Assembly (NCBI GenBank): GCA_948470475.1
Contig: OX419337.1
Coordinates: forward strand, 40,213,255-40,277,254
From: Galaxea fascicularis
Taxonomy: Eukaryota > Cnidaria > Anthozoa > Scleractinia > Euphylliidae
Length of the DNA stretch: 64,000 nucleotides
Direction of reading: 5' to 3'
In this document: piece by piece, positions 59,901-64,000 of the stretch
Layout of the letters: every line of letters begins with the position of its first letter
Position numbering within the stretch: the first letter of the stretch is position 1
Translations under genes and position numbers: made by a program
The notes under the pieces: generated by a model
Told to the model about the DNA's origin: nothing
The model's input: only the letters and a program-made list of their open reading frames with translations
Databases searched by the model: none

Positions 59901-62146
59901 TCTGCAGCAAAAAACCAACCACGAAAAAATTGAACAAACCCGTTTTCCAAAAAAGTGGCTTGTCCGAAACTTGCGCATGTAGAAGGCCACGAAGAAGGTT
60001 CCAAGAACCAATATGGTGGATAGCAAAGCCGTGTTAGGCTCTCCCTTCACTTCATCCCCGTAAGATTTCCCGGACCCTTTACGGCTTAGAGGATTCTTCT
60101 TGTATAGCTGCAAAACAATTTTTTCCATAATTAAATCTCAGAACGCAATTACCGACGGAAATTCCTGTAAATTCTACACAGTATTCCTACTTTAGTAGTT
60201 TTGTAGCTGCATTACTACTACAGTTGAGCTTTAAACTGAGGTAAGTTACTTAGTTGTGTAACAGCTTTAGTATTGCCCATTTCTTAAAAGCTTTCAGAAT
60301 TTAACCAATAAGTGGGCTTTTATCGTATCTTTAGGCTACCCCTTCCTTAGTGAATAATTCTGGAATAATTCAAAGGGTTTCTAATATTTCCGAAACTCTG
60401 TCCTCTCCCTTACCTACTCTCGTACATTTCCCAACCATAAACTCTCTAGTTCCCATAATTCTCACCTTAATCAGCAATGCAATTGGTTCATAAATAAAGA
60501 TTGCAGATATGAGTAGTTCAAAGATGTCCTCAGTGAAGCGGGTGAAATATTTGATCAAGAAGCAGCCTTCCAAGGCAACCACACCAAACAGAATGATCAT
60601 AACCCAGAAACCAATCCAACAGCGCCACGTGAGGAACTCCACGTTATAATCCTTACAAAACTGAAAGGTAATGCAGAATAAAGGTACTAAAATGAGAACT
60701 TCTAATCCAAGTCAAGGTACACTACAGTACTTCAGTACATGAAATACCTTATGAGGGAGGGGGATGTTACCCTCACATCAGCCAGCAATCATCTACAAAA
60801 ATTTGAAATGGATGAAAAGCAAAGATTATAGCAAAACTCTTTGGTACTGGTCTGTCGTAAAAACTGAAAGGAGCAAGGAAATGCTAAGTGAGACTGGGAA
60901 GAGACACCTAAGAATGTGCTACGAACACTCACAAGAATCCAAGCTTTGGAGGCCTTGCACCATGAAAATTTGAACTTACAGCGATTCGTGGCTTCTCCGT
61001 AAATTGCAAGGCAAAAGAATGAATACTACACAGTATAATTTAAAGTTACGCCAGCTAAGTAAAGCAGTACTTTACATGAACGTGCGGCGTTCCTGCCCAC
61101 ACTTTTATATGTAAACACCACTTTTTATGACAGTTAAATTAAACACTTTATGTTCTGTTTTGCGGAAGAACGTGGTGCAAAATAAAGAAATTATCCTTCG
61201 AGATCAGCCCAATTCTTCTCACCGTGTGCCATCTCATTTCCCTTTGTTGTACTCAATAGGAGTTTAATTCTGATACTTACATCATAAATACTCTGTTCAA
61301 AGACCAATATGGGACCAGTGGCTCCTATGATCATCATCGGCTGTCCAGCAAACAGTCCCAAGAGTATGCTGCAAGCAGAGGCTGCAACAATCACTTCTGT
61401 CAGCCCCAGCCAGCCATCTGTCTTGTCTTCAAGGAGACCACCAAATGCAATATTTGTGGCGAACAAAGCAAAGTACAGAAAGAGAGATGCAAACAGACTA
61501 TGTAGATTGAATCCATCTCTGAAATCGCTGAGGTAGAACTTTCCACGGCGCTTGATGTCTTGGAATAGACCACCAAAAAACGTGCCTGTTCGCAGCAAGG
61601 CAGAGTCTCCCTCTGAGTGAGAAGATGATACTAGAGGAAGTAAAGCAAGTAGTACTTAAATCAAATTGTTGTTTTGTCAGTTATAAAAAGAAACAACATA
61701 TGCGACACTTGACGACTTTAATATTCAAATGATTTTAAATTCTTCAAGCGTAGTTGAAACATTAACCATCAACGAGTTAAAAAGAAAAGTCGTTACAAAT
61801 TGATGGCAATCTGAAGGTGACATAGGGCAGATGACTAAATATTACGGACTACAGGCTTAAAATAGCACCACATCGCTCAGCTGGGTCAAAACTTGGATGA
61901 AATTTATCTCTCCAATTTGTTGGGGTGACGCATCACTGCTGATGAGAAGGTAAACACCATAGTCTTACCAGCCTTGGCCATCTTTCTCCTGAGTGCTATG
62001 GCTCTGCTTTGCGCAATGAGGATGGGTAACAGCACATTTCTATCCCAGTTGCCTGGTGGCAATACTACAGTATCCTCGAGAAACTCATTTATAGCTGTTA
62101 GGAGATGCTCACGAGAATCTGCACGGTATGCAACATCATGAAAAGC
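56951..62146 (-). CDS. SLC4-family bicarbonate transporter, C-terminal part (partial)
   Basis: Plasma-membrane transporter of bicarbonate with Cl or Na. Exons: 62146-61969, 61630-61281, 60660-60466, 60107-59940, 59739-59217, 58027-57858, 57581-57411, 56998-56951 (stop). Phases match at every junction; about 599 residues. The first exon is the end of the cytoplasmic domain (AFHDVAYRADSREHLL, FLEDTVVLPPGNWDR). Then the membrane domain: GTFFGGLFQDIKRR, YLSDFRDG, FGGLLEDKTDG, GATGPILVFE, WIGFWVMIILF, FTRFTEDIFELLISAIFIYE, KKEHKLRKGPGYNLDL, LGLPWMCADTVRSASHVNAL, APGEKPRLLEVKEQRVT, MPAKHHPDVGYVRKVKT. It ends in the acidic tail ESEDEDSDFEL. Residues resemble both AE and NBC/NDCBE groups, so the substrate subtype is open. 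The N-terminal exons lie beyond 64000. Confidence 0.95.
58285..58985 (-). pseudogene. LINE fragment in SLC4 intron
   Basis: The open part reads KRVRQFVPPSTLLCIYNISI, then HFDCCSVVWGNCSIKLSSKL, LQRLQNRVARLL and ESLGWRNLSTQ. After a break comes YYSGAVLWNSLPHNARKVGS. These are the end blocks of a CR1/jockey-like reverse transcriptase ORF, 5'-truncated and frameshifted. Confidence 0.8.
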
Positions 62147-62317
62147 CTAAAACAATAGAGCATCCAGGAATTACTTGGTGATGAGGACGACAACAGTGGT
62201 GGAGTAAATAATAGCAAAGTATCAACTTCCTTAGTTTATGATGTTTGATGTCCATCTGTAAATCTGGTATTCTCCCAATCAGTGTTCGCGTTTATGCACA
62301 AATTGTGCATATACTTA

Positions 62318-63668
62318 CAGTCGAATCGCTGCCGTAAGCGACCACCCAAAATGTCAAGTCTTAGTGGTCGCTTACGAGAGGTCAGGCCACAGGGGGTCTG
62401 AATTTTGCGTATTCGCAAACGGTAAATGTGAGGACGTTGACCTTTTGTTATTTTTCATCTACACCCATAGTAATACCTTTTAGTGGCCACAAAGATATTG
62501 CGACTGATCCAAAATATTCTCAGAAAAAATCTTGGGATCAATGGTGATTAGACTACCATCTGCGAGACACCAGTAAGCAATTTTTTTCTTGTTACTTCAA
62601 GTGCAAAACAAACTGTCGCGTTTGTTACAGACATCATAATAAATCAAAATATCATCAAAGTCTGTCTATAGGTCTTTTACCTACTCAGATACTAAACTCT
62701 TTACAACAACCTAAATACTGCTAGAAAACGTTTAAGCTCAATTAAGTCATTTTCAAACAATTACTGGTCTGACATGTGTAGATTTTTTGTAATACAATAA
62801 TGTTTTAAATTAGTACTTGTAATTTGTTGACGTTACAGTTTCGCCACAATTTTTTCTGAGTAAAAATTTTAAAAAAAGGTTGATAGTCATGCATGTACAT
62901 GCGTAGTATTCACATGATAAAAGCGTTGTCCCTACAAGGGATTCAGGCTGATAAAAGTTAATTTCAGTACATTTTGTGCATGTGTGTTTTAGCAATATTT
63001 TGTTTCAATGCTTTATTCATGTGGTAAAGTTATTTTCGGGAGGAAGTTCCGGTAGCTCCGACTGTGAGATTTACGTCCGATTTTAATTTAGTTAAATGTC
63101 AATTTAACAAAGTTAGCCGCCACGAGCTTTGTGCATGGCCAGCGGTCAATCTCACAAGTGCAGGCTCACGTGGAACGTTGCAGCTCGATCTTCATGTTTT
63201 CAGTGCAGTTTTGGACCGGGCATTTTCAGTGGCCCTGAGCGGTTTGGCGCTGTTGTTTTCAAGCATTCCCCCACCCTTGTTGATTTTATTTCCCCCCTCC
63301 ACTGATCTAATCAGTGTTGACGGGTGCCTGGAATGGGGGCTCATGGCTGGGTTGCAGGGATTTGCCAGCCATGGGGGCTGTATTCTATCTGGGGGCTGGC
63401 TGGACACAGTGGAAGCCCCTGGATACTCCAGGCACCCACCTTCCATTTTAAGCGAGGCAGCGGTTAATGTATGATATGGCAAATGTTACAGCAGAGAGAT
63501 ACAGCAGGGAGAGATACAGCAGATTTTGTGTCAAGTGGTCGCCTACGGGGGTTAAAAAAAAAAATAGAAAATTTGAAACAGTCATCTCTAAAAAGTGTTC
63601 ATTTACGAGAGGTGGCCGCTTAGGAGAGGTGGTCGCTTACAAGAGGTTCCAAATATAGTGGTTTGACT
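62318..63668. mobile_element. Large CAGTCGAA-type MITE
   Basis: Left end TA-CAGTCGAATCGCTGCCGTAAG then CGACCAC. The right end has repeated GAGAGGTGGyCGCTTA words and GGTTTGACTA. An internal GGGGGCT-rich inverted region lies at 63330-63450. It sits upstream of the first SLC4 exon seen here; the open frame 63064-63474 is not convincing. Confidence 0.55.
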
Positions 63669-63695
63669 AGAAAACTTTCGATATTTTGGAAAACT

Positions 63696-63931
63696 GGGGT
63701 CCGTTTCTCGAAAGTTCCGGTAGCTTAATGGGCCCGCAAACCATATTTTGAACTCAAAATCTCAAGAAATGTAGGGTGTCTTCTGACCTCTAATGAAGTC
63801 CATTTTGTTTCTTTAGCTGATAACTCATTTACTGTACAATTTTCAAAAATTTTGAAACTCCCATCTGGAATGGAAAACAAAACTGTTTAAAGGGCCGGGT
63901 AAATTACCGAGAGCTTCGAGAAACGGTCCCC
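63696..63931. mobile_element. MITE with GGGTCCGTTTCTCGAAAG termini
   Basis: Left GGGTCCGTTTCTCGAA; right TTCGAGAAACGGTCCCC. About 236 bp, no coding content. In the long intron before the SLC4 exons. Confidence 0.7.
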
Positions 63932-64000
63932 TGGTCGGTTAAGAAAGGTGGTTGCCTACGAGAGGTGGAAGACACAAACATGGGGCCTGACACCCTAAAA

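Noticed and set aside
63064..63474. 136-codon plus-strand open frame
   Set aside because: Lies within a MITE with a GGGGGCT-rich inverted region; no recognisable domain.
1..64000. Contamination by bacterial or algal-symbiont DNA
   Set aside because: All recognised genes have animal-type exons, and repeats are eukaryotic throughout; no operon-like or dinoflagellate features seen.

Overview
The window looks like nuclear DNA of an anthozoan cnidarian, most likely a stony coral. The basis is intron-rich animal genes with GT/AG splice sites, AT-rich non-coding DNA, and dense non-LTR, Penelope-like, tRNA-SINE and MITE/fold-back elements. The species call is an inference. Most long open frames here are repeats or chance; the real genes are built of exons of 28-523 nt that had to be assembled from splice sites, frame and homology.

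Layout. (1) 1-5734, minus: the 5' half of a nicotinic-type Cys-loop receptor subunit gene, cut by the left edge. It has a duplicated 45-nt exon that looks mutually exclusive. (2) 6-37 kb: about 31 kb with no intact gene, filled with MITEs, fold-back elements, a decayed Penelope-like retroelement, a RecQ-like helicase relic, a 177-bp satellite and nested insertions. (3) 37.25-37.63 kb, plus: a single-exon FBXO48-like F-box gene, flanked by a LINE relic and a 5'-truncated LINE with an open reverse transcriptase frame. (4) 41.5-52.5 kb, minus: a DAPP1 (Bam32)-like SH2-PH adaptor gene. Nine exons were placed; the last exon was not found. Its introns hold SINEs, MITEs, a hAT-like element and an element carrying a paired-domain-like fragment. 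(5) 54.3-55.34 kb, plus: an apolipoprotein-L-like gene. (6) 56.95-62.15 kb, minus: the C-terminal part of an SLC4 bicarbonate transporter gene (eight exons), which runs off the right edge.

The genes do not form a pathway. They are neighbours in a eukaryotic genome: a neurotransmitter-gated channel, an F-box adaptor, a PI3K/tyrosine-kinase adaptor, a membrane-active ApoL-like protein and a bicarbonate transporter. The most interesting items are the alternative receptor exon pair, the paired-domain-like transposon, two giant fold-back elements with the same terminus inserted 34 bp apart, a TCGAT-rich element, and TTAA elements sharing one target site.
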